A program made the translations under genes and the position numbers. Under the pieces are notes generated by a model. The model saw only the letters and a program-made list of their open reading frames with translations. It was not told where the DNA came from and did no database searches. A stretch of DNA of 64,000 nt from Labilibaculum euxinicum (lineage in GTDB: Bacteria > Bacteroidota > Bacteroidia > Bacteroidales > Marinifilaceae): contig NZ_WTCR01000008.1 of assembly GCF_009795715.1 (NCBI RefSeq), positions 62,001-126,000 of the forward strand. Reading direction: 5' to 3'. This document shows positions 1-9,192 of this stretch, piece by piece (the stretch's first letter is position 1; each line of letters opens with the position of its first letter).

Positions 1-1163
1 GGCAATGAATTTGCGCGATTAACGGCATCCTGCAATTTGGAATAAGCATAAACACAAACCACCGGACCAAACACCTCGTGCTGAGAAACTTTCGATTCCG
101 AATCAGGATTCAGAAGAACTGTTGGCTGATAACAGGTATCAGAAATCCGTTTGCCCCCGCACATTATTTTCGCGCCTTCGGCAACGGCTTCGTTTACCCA
201 TTGCTCTACCCGATCGACCTCGTAAGTCTGAATCAGCGGTCCCACTTCTGTTTTAGGATCCATAGGATCTCCAACATGCAATAAATTTGCTTTTTCGACC
301 AGTTGAGTGGTAAATTCTTCAATGATATTTTCGTGAACATATACCCGCTGAACGGATACACAGACCTGACCGGCATGATAGAATCCTCCTTTTGCCAATG
401 CGGGAACGGTTTGCGAAAGATCAGCATCTGCCTCGACAATTACCGGTGCAGAACCTCCGTGCTCCAATGCACATCGGGTTCCCGGCGACAGCTTGGACCG
501 CAGATTCCATCCCGCCTCGGCCGAACCTATGAATGAAAGGTAGTTGATCCGTGAATCTTTCACCATGTTTTCGGCATTTTGGCGGTTGCAAATAACCACC
601 TGTGCCCAATCCTCTGGCAATCCGGCTTCCTTCATAATTTTCACCAACTCGATTGCCGACAGCGGCGTTGATGTTGCCGGCTTGATGATAACGGGTGTGC
701 CAACGGCAAAAGCTGGAATTATTTGATGCACTGCCAGATTTAACGGATGATTAAAAGCGCTTATGCTGAGAACGACACCAATTGGTTCGCGCAGGGTAAA
801 TGCCCATCTGTTTATTGAAGCCGCTGTAGTTCCCATAGGAATTTGCTCTCCTTTTAACTGACCAATGTGTTCAATGGCCAATTGCACACCATTAATTGCA
901 CGAAGCACTTCTACTTTACTGTCCTGATAAGGCTTTCCTCCTTCGGAAGCTGCAATTTTTGTGAGTTCTTCGACCCGCGTCTGCATAATGGCTTTTGTTT
1001 TTTCAAGTATGGCAATGCGCTCGTAGGGTTTCAGCCAGCGGGACCGGTCCTGAAACAAGGCATAGGCTTTGGCCAATTTTTCTTCCACCTGATGCTCATC
1101 GAGCAAAGGAATTTCCTGAATTAAACTGCCATCGAACGGGGAATTTACTTTTATTGAGTTCAT
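1..1163 (-). CDS. Aldehyde dehydrogenase family protein (3' end outside window)
   Basis: NAD(P)-dependent oxidation of an aldehyde to an acid, in the cytoplasm. The gene runs off the left edge, so about 387 of the usual 470-500 residues are visible. The frame is open from ATG 1163 and starts MNSIKVNSPFDGSLIQE. Family hallmarks are clear: the catalytic-site glutamate in ALEHGG and the catalytic cysteine in HAGQVC, with the cofactor-binding stretch (SAFNHPLN, IKPAT, FIGSAEAG) before them and EVFGPV near the cut end. The set resembles the group containing NADP-dependent glyceraldehyde-3-phosphate, phosphonoacetaldehyde and lactaldehyde dehydrogenases, but the substrate cannot be told from sequence. 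It is divergent from the S24-type regulator across 260 bases, so that regulator is a possible controller (inference only). Confidence 0.93.
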   Translation of the reverse strand, partial: MNSIKVNSPFDGSLIQEIPLLDEHQVEEKLAKAYALFQDRSRWLKPYERIAILEKTKAIMQTRVEELTKIAASEGGKPYQDSKVEVLRAINGVQLAIEHIGQLKGEQIPMGTTAASINRWAFTLREPIGVVLSISAFNHPLNLAVHQIIPAFAVGTPVIIKPATSTPLSAIELVKIMKEAGLPEDWAQVVICNRQNAENMVKDSRINYLSFIGSAEAGWNLRSKLSPGTRCALEHGGSAPVIVEADADLSQTVPALAKGGFYHAGQVCVSVQRVYVHENIIEEFTTQLVEKANLLHVGDPMDPKTEVGPLIQTYEVDRVEQWVNEAVAEGAKIMCGGKRISDTCYQPTVLLNPDSESKVSQHEVFGPVVCVYAYSKLQDAVNRANSL

Positions 1164-1380
1164 TATATCAACTTATTTATTTTGATACTACAAAATACAG
1201 GTTTTCGCGTAAAGATCTTCATTCAAACCCTTTTGATTTTCATCAATAATTGAACGGACTAAATTCAAAGAGTTAATATCTGCACATTATAATTCCTTAA
1301 TCTTCAATAAACTATATCGGAACAGACAGAAAATCCGGTAAATTGTTCTTTCCTATTCTCCGAAAGAAGCTCCAAACATG

Positions 1381-1388
1381 TACATTTG
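1381..1388 (+). promoter_or_regulatory. Candidate promoter -7 box TACATTTG
   Basis: Exact match to the Bacteroidota -7 consensus TAnnTTTG, 36 bases before the regulator ATG at 1424. No clear TTTG/TTG -33 element lies at the usual distance, so only half of the promoter is supported. Confidence 0.45.
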
Positions 1389-1423
1389 CAACTCGAAAAA
1401 TTTCACCTGTACAAAGCCTCATC

Positions 1424-2143
1424 ATGGAAAACTTAAATAAAAATCTTAAACATTTACGCCTGCGCAAAAGATTGTCTCAAGGCAGATTATCGAACCGAAT
1501 TGGCATAGGAGCCTCATCAATTAGTGCGTACGAGAAAAAAAGAAGTGTCCCAAAAATTACCACATTGATGAAATATTCGAAATTCTTCAAACGTAATTTA
1601 GACGAATTGGTTAACGAGGATATCAGCAAATTGGATCAGGAAAAAACACAGGACACCAAAGGAGACAAACTAAGAGTTTTGCCCATTTTAGTGGATGCAC
1701 AAAATGAAGAAATGATCAGTCTGGTGCCAGTAAAAGCTGCTGCAGGTTACCTTAACGGATATTCTGATGCTGAATTTATCAGCGAATTGCCCAATTTCAG
1801 AATGCCATTTGCCGAGCTATCGGAAAACAAAACCTACCGGGCTTTTCAAATTGAAGGAGACAGCATGCTGCCAATCCCTTCCGGCGCATACATAATTTGT
1901 GAATACGTTCAGGATTGGGAACTAATAAAAGATAACAGCTGCTGTATTGTATTGACTAACGACGATGGAATAGTATATAAAAGAGTAAAAAAAGATTTTC
2001 GAAACAATCAATTGCTGCTCAATTCTGACAACCCGGAATATTTATCTTTTGAGGTAAGCCTGAATCAAGTATTGGAGGTATGGAAATCCTTGGGATTTGT
2101 AAGCTTTACATTGCCTGAACCGGCTGGAAATAATAAAAAATAA
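1424..2143 (+). CDS. XRE-type HTH regulator with C-terminal S24/LexA-like peptidase domain
   Basis: DNA-binding regulator of 239 residues. Residues 5-60 form a lambda-repressor-like helix-turn-helix (KNLKHLRLRKRLSQ, then SSISAYEKKRSVP). Residues about 95-225 are a LexA/UmuD-type S24 domain. A possible Ala-Gly autocleavage bond lies at residues 107-108 (KAAAGYLNGY), the nucleophile would be Ser147 (EGDSMLP) and the general base Lys186 (VYKRV). Such proteins can inactivate themselves when bound to RecA filaments, but many Bacteroidota homologues are stress or metabolite regulators of unknown trigger. The longer frame from 1343 is rejected because ATG 1424 is the natural start of the HTH domain and follows a TAnnTTTG box. 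It is divergent from the aldehyde dehydrogenase. There is no nearby prophage that it could repress. Confidence 0.88.
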   Translation: MENLNKNLKHLRLRKRLSQGRLSNRIGIGASSISAYEKKRSVPKITTLMKYSKFFKRNLDELVNEDISKLDQEKTQDTKGDKLRVLPILVDAQNEEMISLVPVKAAAGYLNGYSDAEFISELPNFRMPFAELSENKTYRAFQIEGDSMLPIPSGAYIICEYVQDWELIKDNSCCIVLTNDDGIVYKRVKKDFRNNQLLLNSDNPEYLSFEVSLNQVLEVWKSLGFVSFTLPEPAGNNKK

Positions 2144-2258
2144 AAGACTATAAAAATCTTCAAATTTAAATCCTGACAGCGAATTGCTTCATCCTTTTTT
2201 TTCCTACTTTTAGCTCTGTAAAATCATTCTAAATAAATTAGTTTAATCCAACAAAAAC

Positions 2259-3227
2259 ATGAGTCTAAAGGGGATTTCAAACAATTACAAAGGTGTTTTG
2301 TATGCCATGATCACAGCACTTTTATGGGGTTTTCTCCCAATTTTCTTAAAAGTCAGCCTGAAAGATCTGGATTCTGTTTCCATAGTATGGTTTCGTTTTA
2401 CGTTTGCCTTTTCTATTCTGTTTCTCTACTATTTAATAACCGACAAAAGGCAATTAAATATTATAAAACGACCTCCTTTCATCTTGGTAATTGCTGCACT
2501 TGCTTTGGGTGTAAATTATCTGGGTTTTATGCAGGGAATAAATTATACCAGTCCGAGTAATGCGCAAATTACGATGCAAACAGCTCCTATTTTGTTAGCC
2601 TTGGTCGGAGTTTTCTTTTTTAAAGAGAAATTAAACAGCAAACAATTACTTGGATTTGGAATTGCAGGATTGGGTTTATTTCTCTTTTACAGAAATCAGC
2701 TGCAAGCCTTTATACAAGATACAGAAGCATTCAACACGGGTTTTTTCTGGATAGAATTAGGAGCGGTAATGTGGGTTTTGTATGCTTCACTGCAAAAAAA
2801 ACTGGTGCAAAAACACCCGGCGCAACTGTTAAATATGGTTCTTTACGGAATACCGGCTATTCTCTACGCTCCTTTTGTTGATTTTGCAGCCTTCTCAAAT
2901 CTTGATTTTTCCTCGTGGGTAATCGTGATTTTTCTGGGCATGAATACTCTCGTGGCCTATGGTTGTCTGGCATTGGCTTTCAAGTATACCGAAGCCTACA
3001 AAGTAAGTATAATTGTAACCGTTAACCCAATTATCACATTAACAAGCATGGCTGTTTTATCCTCTATGAATGTAGAATGGATAAAAACAGATAGTTTAAG
3101 CATCTACTCAATGCTTGGCGCTGTATTTGTAATTGGGGGGGCAATTACGGCAGTTCTTTTCTCAAGGAAAAATAAAATTTTAACAGATAAGCAAATACAT
3201 CGTTTTCAACAAAATACCAATTGCTAA
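2259..3227 (+). CDS. DMT-superfamily transporter with two EamA domains
   Basis: Integral inner-membrane transporter, 322 residues, with about ten hydrophobic segments in two repeats (roughly residues 12-145 and 165-305), the usual EamA layout. Characteristic stretches include ALLWGFLPIFLK near the N terminus and NPIITLTSMAVL near the C-terminal end of repeat two. Family members export or import amino acids, nucleotides or other metabolites; substrate is not predictable here. It starts at ATG 2259 and stands alone on the plus strand. A 13-bp inverted repeat spans its stop codon, followed by a MITE-like element. Confidence 0.9.
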   Translation: MSLKGISNNYKGVLYAMITALLWGFLPIFLKVSLKDLDSVSIVWFRFTFAFSILFLYYLITDKRQLNIIKRPPFILVIAALALGVNYLGFMQGINYTSPSNAQITMQTAPILLALVGVFFFKEKLNSKQLLGFGIAGLGLFLFYRNQLQAFIQDTEAFNTGFFWIELGAVMWVLYASLQKKLVQKHPAQLLNMVLYGIPAILYAPFVDFAAFSNLDFSSWVIVIFLGMNTLVAYGCLALAFKYTEAYKVSIIVTVNPIITLTSMAVLSSMNVEWIKTDSLSIYSMLGAVFVIGGAITAVLFSRKNKILTDKQIHRFQQNTNC

Positions 3228-3239
3228 AAACGATGTATT
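3194..3239. other. 13-bp perfect inverted repeat across the transporter stop codon
   Basis: AATACATCGTTTT at 3194-3206 and its exact complement at 3227-3239 enclose a 20-base loop that includes the TAA stop. A transcript could form a long hairpin at its 3' end. No T-tract follows, so it is not a classical intrinsic terminator; a role in mRNA 3'-end protection is possible. Confidence 0.5.
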
Positions 3240-3275
3240 CAATCATGTCTTAAATAATATCTAGTTTGGTATTTA

Positions 3276-3436
3276 TACCAAATTAACATCAAAACAAGCC
3301 TTATAAAATGTTTCTTTTCAACTATATCTTCGTTAAAAAAGATGCATCGTAACATGGCTATGCTTTACTTTTTTGCCTCGATACAGCTAAAAATTAATTC
3401 ATTTTATTTAAAGTCTATTTTGAAATTAAATTGGTA
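3276..3436. mobile_element. MITE-like element, copy 1 (161 bp)
   Basis: Non-coding 161-bp element present again at 32719-32879 with 7 mismatches by eye (about 96% identity, no gaps). Its ends are imperfect inverted repeats: 15 of the first 18 bases, starting TACCAA, match the complement of the last 18. It is flanked by TTA at 3273-3275 and again at 3437-3439, which looks like a 3-bp target duplication. It contains no ORF, only a central GATGCATC palindrome. It lies between two convergent genes. These are the marks of a miniature element moved by a transposase supplied elsewhere in the genome. Confidence 0.75.
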
Positions 3437-3485
3437 TTAAACTCACCCATATCTGCATCAGCACGATATAGATTTTAACAGGATA

Positions 3486-4460
3486 TTATTGGAACGAATC
3501 AGGAAAATTACAAACCTGCTTTATTTCTCCGTCTTTTTCACGAATCCATGTATCAAATGTTCGTTTACCTTCTTTCAATACAATAACCCGGCCCCCCTGC
3601 TTTAAGTCGCCATAGGAATTTTTCGCACCTGAAGCCCGGCCGTATGCAAGAGCCATATTATAATATGATGCCACATAATCGTTCACGTGATCGTGCCCAA
3701 CAAAAGTTCCCATAACATCGCCTTGCTCTACCATTGCACCAAACATTCCACTATTAATTTTCGAACAGCACTCTACTTCTTTTCTTGTTCCAAATGCTTT
3801 ACCATTGCACCAGGCATCAGTATACTCCGGCAAGGGTATATGAAAAAATGCTAAAGCAGGAATCGTATCCTTATTTTCATCAATAAACTTCTGGCTTTGC
3901 TCTTTGTACCAAACCACCTGCTCGGTTGAAAACCAACCATAACCATCCACTCTTGGTTTTATTGTGCTGTAATCCTGAGAATCTAAAAAATAAAGTACCG
4001 CCTTGCTATCAGAGTTGGTACTGCTTTTTACTTCACACAAAAAATTTGTACCCTTTAAGCTATCTGTAGATCGGTTAATGCAAAAATCAAGACCATCCAA
4101 AATAGACGCAACATTATTTCTAGGCATTTTATTCTCTGAATCATGATTTCCAAGTGTTACAGCCCAATGCAGCTTGTGCCTCTTAAAGAATTCCGCGAAT
4201 ATTTCATAACAAGGTTTAGGATTATCACTATCTGTTACTACATCGCCGGTAAACACAACCAAATCAGGGTTTTCTTCCTGAACCAAAGTTGCGAGCAAAT
4301 CCATAACGTGCTGCTGGTTGTTTTTACCTACAGTGACATGCGTATCAGTCAGTTGTAAAATTTTAAATTCCCCATTCGGGTTAAACTTAAAATCAACAGA
4401 TTGAGAGAAAGACATTTGAGCGATAAAAAAACTGAATAATATCAGACTTATTTTTTTCAT
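3486..4460 (-). CDS. Secreted calcineurin-like metallophosphoesterase
   Basis: Predicted exported phosphoesterase of 324 residues. A signal peptide occupies about residues 1-19 (MKKISLILFSFFIAQMSFSQ). The metallophosphoesterase motifs come in order: DTH near residue 40 (LQLTDTHVT), GDVVTDSD near 75, GNHDSE near 108, and GHDHVND near 265, giving the residues for a two-metal centre. The overall form is like the DCR2/purple-acid-phosphatase-like phosphohydrolases. It is the last gene of the operon downstream of SusC/SusD, so it probably releases phosphate or a dephosphorylated nutrient from a substrate taken up by that pair (inference). True substrate (phosphomonoester, diester, pyrophosphate) is not readable from the sequence. 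Confidence 0.88.
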   Translation of the reverse strand: MKKISLILFSFFIAQMSFSQSVDFKFNPNGEFKILQLTDTHVTVGKNNQQHVMDLLATLVQEENPDLVVFTGDVVTDSDNPKPCYEIFAEFFKRHKLHWAVTLGNHDSENKMPRNNVASILDGLDFCINRSTDSLKGTNFLCEVKSSTNSDSKAVLYFLDSQDYSTIKPRVDGYGWFSTEQVVWYKEQSQKFIDENKDTIPALAFFHIPLPEYTDAWCNGKAFGTRKEVECCSKINSGMFGAMVEQGDVMGTFVGHDHVNDYVASYYNMALAYGRASGAKNSYGDLKQGGRVIVLKEGKRTFDTWIREKDGEIKQVCNFPDSFQ

Positions 4461-4555
4461 TACTTACTATATTTTTAAACTTAATAAAAGCATTTTCCCA
4501 CTCCTGATCCTTACAGATGAGAAGTGAGGAAAAATTAATTACAAACGAAACTACC

Positions 4556-6040
4556 CTATTTCAAATACCAGGGAGTTTCGCGAATATCATCCTTACCGGA
4601 AAATTGGCGGGTTACCGCTTCGGTTACATTTGTTTTGTTGTAATCATATTCCGTTTGAGGATACATCCAACGGTTAGGTATTGTTACTCCCGGTGCTGTT
4701 TCAAAAATTGGATAACCTGTTCGGCGCTGCTCAAAAAACGGCGTTTTACCAGCCTGAAAATAAGTCTGAAGATACTTTTGTGTGATAACATACGATATCT
4801 TCATATCTACCGATGGAGCCTGATCCAAATCAACAAAAGAATTTAACAGATATTGATCACAAGCTTCGGCACTTAAATACGAACTATAGCCTTTTGTTGA
4901 TGCCTGACCCGCAAAAAATGAAAAAGATGCTTTAATTCCTTTGTTGTACTCAGCCACAGCATCGCCGCTAATCCAACCTCTTAAAATCGCTTCTGCAATA
5001 ATAAACTGTTGCTCAGGATATCCTAATAACATCATTGATTCACATACCGGATCGTCGTAATATCGGGAATTGGGCTTGGAAATATTTCCAGCCACTGCTT
5101 TTGCATTTACAAGACTATATTGTACTGTTGGATTTCCTCCTTCGTAAGATGTAAAATCAGTGACAGCTTTACCTGATTTAAGAGCATTTGGTGTTTGGGT
5201 ACAATACACAAACAAACGGGGATCTTCCCGGTCAATTAATTTTTGAACAAAAGTTGAATCCATATACAATCCAGATCCAAAGCTACTTGAATTAAAATTC
5301 AGGTATCTGCTTCCTGATTGATCCAAAAAGTTTATCTGTGTACTTTCACTTACATCATTCATTAAAACTTTACCGGAATAAATATCTGCAAAACGTGATG
5401 CAACAGCTTCTCCTCCAATAGTCGGTTTGTGAGATAAGGTAAGCAAAACCTTTAAACGAAAGGCATTTACTAGTTTTTGCCATTTTGACAACGAACCATC
5501 ATTAAGAATATCACCGGTAATAATCTCAGTATTTCCTTCCAACAAAGTATCAGCTTCTTTCAATAGATTTAAGATCCCAACAAAAACATCTTCCTGCGTA
5601 TCGTATTTTGCGGTATATATTTCGTTGGTCTCCCCTTGCAAAGCCTCAGAAAAAGGGATATCTCCATACTTAATGGTCAAGTTATAGAAATACCATGCCT
5701 TAAAAAATTTTGCAAGAGCCAAGTTAGCATCGGAGCTTACACGTACGGATTCCTCTTCCAGTTTCTGTATATTTCTCAAATTATCAAAAGAACCAAAGTC
5801 TCCTCTTGTCCAGTTGTAAAACTGTTCAGAGCTCTCTCCATCAGTAGCTACAAGCATTCGCGATTCGTATTGAAAATTGTCAAATTCGCTAAAAACATCC
5901 CAACATGCTGTAGTTAGCAAAAGCTGAGGTGAGGTTTGGGTTGGTTTATTCGGATCCTTATTAAGCTCCTCAAAATCAGTACATGAAACAGCTGCTGCAG
6001 CTAACAATATACAAGTACATATTCTAACAATCATTTTCAT
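4556..6040 (-). CDS. SusD/RagB-type nutrient-binding outer-membrane lipoprotein
   Basis: Surface lipoprotein that forms the lid over its SusC partner and binds the nutrient outside the cell; 494 residues. The lipobox AAVSC is followed by acidic TDFEEL, which fits surface export of Bacteroidota lipoproteins. The early NKDPNKPTQ segment and the C-terminal FEQRRTGYP and IPNRWMYPQTEYDYN stretches match the SusD-like_2 branch. The longest frame begins with GTG at 6061; I chose ATG 6040 (MKMIVRICTC) because it gives a normal lipoprotein signal. It follows susC by 33 bases in the same operon, with the phosphoesterase downstream. Confidence 0.92.
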   Translation of the reverse strand: MKMIVRICTCILLAAAAVSCTDFEELNKDPNKPTQTSPQLLLTTACWDVFSEFDNFQYESRMLVATDGESSEQFYNWTRGDFGSFDNLRNIQKLEEESVRVSSDANLALAKFFKAWYFYNLTIKYGDIPFSEALQGETNEIYTAKYDTQEDVFVGILNLLKEADTLLEGNTEIITGDILNDGSLSKWQKLVNAFRLKVLLTLSHKPTIGGEAVASRFADIYSGKVLMNDVSESTQINFLDQSGSRYLNFNSSSFGSGLYMDSTFVQKLIDREDPRLFVYCTQTPNALKSGKAVTDFTSYEGGNPTVQYSLVNAKAVAGNISKPNSRYYDDPVCESMMLLGYPEQQFIIAEAILRGWISGDAVAEYNKGIKASFSFFAGQASTKGYSSYLSAEACDQYLLNSFVDLDQAPSVDMKISYVITQKYLQTYFQAGKTPFFEQRRTGYPIFETAPGVTIPNRWMYPQTEYDYNKTNVTEAVTRQFSGKDDIRETPWYLK

Positions 6041-6073
6041 TTTTATTATCTTTTTGGACACTTTGGATGTTTA

Positions 6074-9000
6074 TTAAAAAGTGAATTTTGTTGTTACACC
6101 AATGTAACGTGCTGATGGATCCTGCAAATCATCATCATTCCCAGTTGTAAAATCAGGATCGACAAGCGGAATATTTTTCAGAACCGCCACATTATTTGCA
6201 AACAGAGTAATAGTAGCCCCATTCAACAGCCTCACCTTATTGTTATTATCAAAATTATAAGTAAGAGCAACCTTGCGAAGTTTCACATAAGAACGATCGA
6301 AAACATTGGCAAATTTCTTATTTTCATCTTCGGTTACATTTGCACGGTACGGATAATTCTGACTCCATGTTTGCCAGCTGACTGCAGTGGTGTTTTCTAC
6401 GATATCCCCATTTGCTAAAACATTAACACCTTTAGGAACATACACTGCTTTTCCTGCTGCATACTCGGCATCTCTGCCGGTTGTAGATTCGGGATGACGT
6501 CCTCCCCACCATAATTTCTGAATGGTTTTAGATGACATTACACCACCAATTACTCCATCAAAATCGACATTAAGAGTGAATTTTTTGTAGTTAAACGTAT
6601 TCTGAAATCCGAAGCGGGCGTTAGGATCTGTATGCCCCAAATATCCTTTTTCACTGTCTTTTATAGTCAATCCGGTGTTGGGATCAATAATCAATCGTCC
6701 GTCATCAGTTTTTTTCCATTGGGTTCCCCACATATCATCGGCTCTGTCACCAACCCGCAGATCGTTATATTTTTCTTCTCCTCCGTAAATTTTTGTAAGC
6801 GTTTTTTTATTAAAGCTCCAATTGGTTCTTACATTCCATTTAAAAGCCTTGTTAATTAATTTAGCAGAAAGCGCAAGCTCCAAACCTTTTGTTTCATACT
6901 CATTGCCATTCACATAACGACTGGAAAATCCGGAAGCTTTGGATAAAGGCAGTTGTATAATCTGATTTTCATCAACAACTTTATAATAAGTTCCTTCAAG
7001 TCCCAAACGATTCTTAAAAAAAGAAGTTGACAAACCAAACTCTGTTGAAGTTGATTTTTCAGGTTTAATATTCGAATTCACAATTCCTGCCGGATAGCTA
7101 ATTTTTGGACTCATCCCAAATGTCCCGTTATTGGAATAAGTTGACTCTATCTGATAAGGATCCAAATCACTGGATACCTGTGCCCATGAACCATATACTT
7201 TAAGATAATCGACCTGTTTTGGCATAGTGATATAATCTGAAACCATAGTACTCAAAGCAACTGACGGATAAAAATAAGAGTTGTTTTGAGTAGGCATGGT
7301 TGACGACTTATCGTTACGACCGGTTAGTGTTAAAAACCACGATTTAAAAACATCCAGAGTTGCCGTAGCATACACACTCGATGTCGCTTTTTCCTCTAAA
7401 TAGTTAGTAGCCATAACGGGCCCCTGAGAATTCCCCATATTGTAAATTCCCGGCACAATTAATCCATCGGTAGCCGCATATTCCTGCTGATATTTTCTGT
7501 AAAAATAAGATGCTCCTCCATTCACTGTTAAATTAAGATCATCAGAAATATTGGCTGTATAAGTAAGCAATACATCGGTATCGAAATTAGTCTGCTCGCT
7601 ATTCCAAGTCTTGTAATCACCCTCACGGGAATCGCCGTAATTCATATACGATTTAGGACTTTGCATGTTCTCAAACAAATCCTTCATTCGAACAGCGCCC
7701 CGCCCTTGTATTGAAAGATTTGGAAGAATATCCCAACGCAGTTTCACCTGACCCGATATCACATTTCTATCGTGAGCCTGCTTTAATTCGCTGGAAGCAA
7801 AATATGGATTATTGTACCACGCATAATTGTAATTTGCCTGCTGATATCCTTCTTGTCCCGGTATCCAAAAGTGATTTTTTAAAGCCTCACCATCCACATC
7901 GTCACTCATCCAGACTAAAACTGTGTACATGTGATTTTTAGGTCCGTATCCGTATCGCGGATAGTTTGGAGAATATACCTTCGAGTAAGACAAACCACCT
8001 TCCAGCGTAAGATCTTCTGTCAATTTATAACTTCCATTAAAATTTAAACCGCCGCTGTTAACACGGGAACTGGGCACCTGACCTTTCTGATAAGCATACT
8101 TACCGGTCATCATAAATTGTCCACGGTCTGTTTTCATACTGATTGACATATCGGTATTCGAAATAATTCCGGTACTCAAAAAGTTCTTTAAATTGTTGTG
8201 CTGAATCCATGGAGTTGGGACTCTCTCATAACGTGACCGATCATCGTATTTGGTGTTTTTAACACCACCATACCATTCAATTGTTTCACCGGTTACTTTA
8301 TCGCGTATCGGACTGTTCCATTGCGCAATCATTTTTCCAGATTCAAATTTAGGTCCCCAGGTCATGTCTCCATCAGAGATACCACCATCAGCTCCGTCCC
8401 AAAATTCATATTGTCCGTTAGAGCCACTACCATACTCATGCTGCGGATCAGGGAAAGCAGCATACCCGGCTGACACCATCAAAGTTGTTGAAACTGTTGT
8501 TTGCAATTCTTTTGATGTCCCTTTTTTAGAAGTCAAAAGTATTGCTCCATTTTTTCCTCTACTCCCATAAAGTGCAGAAGCTGAAGTTCCTTTCAATACG
8601 TTTATGCTTTCAATATTTTCAGTGGGGATGTCAAAAAAATCGGTCTCAACCGGAATTCCATCCAATACAATCAGAGGCTTTTTACCCCGAAGCTGAAAAT
8701 CAGGAGATTGAAAAATACCTGTTGGGTTGGTTACCGTTAATCCTGCAACCTGCCCGGTTAAAGCACCTCCCAAATTCAAACTTTTCGCCTGAACAATTAC
8801 GTCATCAACAATTTTTTCTGTTGCATATCCAATTTTTTTCTTTTGCTGTTTAATACCTATTGCTGTAGCTACAACCTCATTAAGCTGCTGCACATCTTCG
8901 CCAAGCACTACATTAATCAGCGTACGTCCGTTAACAGGCTCTTCTTTCGAAGCAAATCCCATAAACGAAAATACCAGAACATCATCAGATTTTGCTTCGA

Positions 9001-9175
9001 TACTGTAATTACCATCAAGAGAAGTAACCGTTCCCTTTGATGTCCCTTTCAGCACAACATTAACGCCCGGCAACGAATTGCCTTGCTGATCGCTAACCCG
9101 ACCCGACAATTTTATCTGAGCATTTACGATCAGTACATTCGTAAAAATCAGAAGTAGTAAAGTAATTTTTTTCAT
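6074..9175 (-). CDS. SusC/RagA-family TonB-dependent outer-membrane transporter
   Basis: Outer-membrane beta-barrel importer of 1033 residues. It has a signal peptide (MKKITLLLLIFTNVLIVNAQ), then a carboxypeptidase-regulatory-like domain (about 22-100; LSGRVSDQQGNSLPGVNVVL), a plug domain (about 110-235, with the RGKKPLIVLDGIPVETDF and SASALYGSRGKNGAIL signatures) and a long barrel ending in aromatic YIGVTTKFTF, the usual outer-membrane C terminus. There is no N-terminal STN domain, so it is not coupled to an ECF anti-sigma factor in the FecA manner. It is second in the operon, 17 bases after the small secreted protein and just before SusD. The imported substrate is unknown; the downstream phosphoesterase hints at a phosphorylated compound. 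Confidence 0.95.
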   Translation of the reverse strand: MKKITLLLLIFTNVLIVNAQIKLSGRVSDQQGNSLPGVNVVLKGTSKGTVTSLDGNYSIEAKSDDVLVFSFMGFASKEEPVNGRTLINVVLGEDVQQLNEVVATAIGIKQQKKKIGYATEKIVDDVIVQAKSLNLGGALTGQVAGLTVTNPTGIFQSPDFQLRGKKPLIVLDGIPVETDFFDIPTENIESINVLKGTSASALYGSRGKNGAILLTSKKGTSKELQTTVSTTLMVSAGYAAFPDPQHEYGSGSNGQYEFWDGADGGISDGDMTWGPKFESGKMIAQWNSPIRDKVTGETIEWYGGVKNTKYDDRSRYERVPTPWIQHNNLKNFLSTGIISNTDMSISMKTDRGQFMMTGKYAYQKGQVPSSRVNSGGLNFNGSYKLTEDLTLEGGLSYSKVYSPNYPRYGYGPKNHMYTVLVWMSDDVDGEALKNHFWIPGQEGYQQANYNYAWYNNPYFASSELKQAHDRNVISGQVKLRWDILPNLSIQGRGAVRMKDLFENMQSPKSYMNYGDSREGDYKTWNSEQTNFDTDVLLTYTANISDDLNLTVNGGASYFYRKYQQEYAATDGLIVPGIYNMGNSQGPVMATNYLEEKATSSVYATATLDVFKSWFLTLTGRNDKSSTMPTQNNSYFYPSVALSTMVSDYITMPKQVDYLKVYGSWAQVSSDLDPYQIESTYSNNGTFGMSPKISYPAGIVNSNIKPEKSTSTEFGLSTSFFKNRLGLEGTYYKVVDENQIIQLPLSKASGFSSRYVNGNEYETKGLELALSAKLINKAFKWNVRTNWSFNKKTLTKIYGGEEKYNDLRVGDRADDMWGTQWKKTDDGRLIIDPNTGLTIKDSEKGYLGHTDPNARFGFQNTFNYKKFTLNVDFDGVIGGVMSSKTIQKLWWGGRHPESTTGRDAEYAAGKAVYVPKGVNVLANGDIVENTTAVSWQTWSQNYPYRANVTEDENKKFANVFDRSYVKLRKVALTYNFDNNNKVRLLNGATITLFANNVAVLKNIPLVDPDFTTGNDDDLQDPSARYIGVTTKFTF

Positions 9176-9192
9176 TTCGATTAAATGTCAAA

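Noticed and set aside
1424-2143. S24-type repressor as a sign of a prophage
   Set aside because: No integrase, phage structural or attachment sequences are near; chromosomal Bacteroidota regulators have the same form.
4517-4846. 109-codon plus-strand ORF overlapping the 3' end of susD
   Set aside because: It is almost fully antisense to a conserved gene and has no domain or export signal.
6041-6061. GTG 6061 as start of the SusD gene
   Set aside because: It adds seven residues before a normal lipoprotein signal; ATG 6040 gives a standard N terminus.
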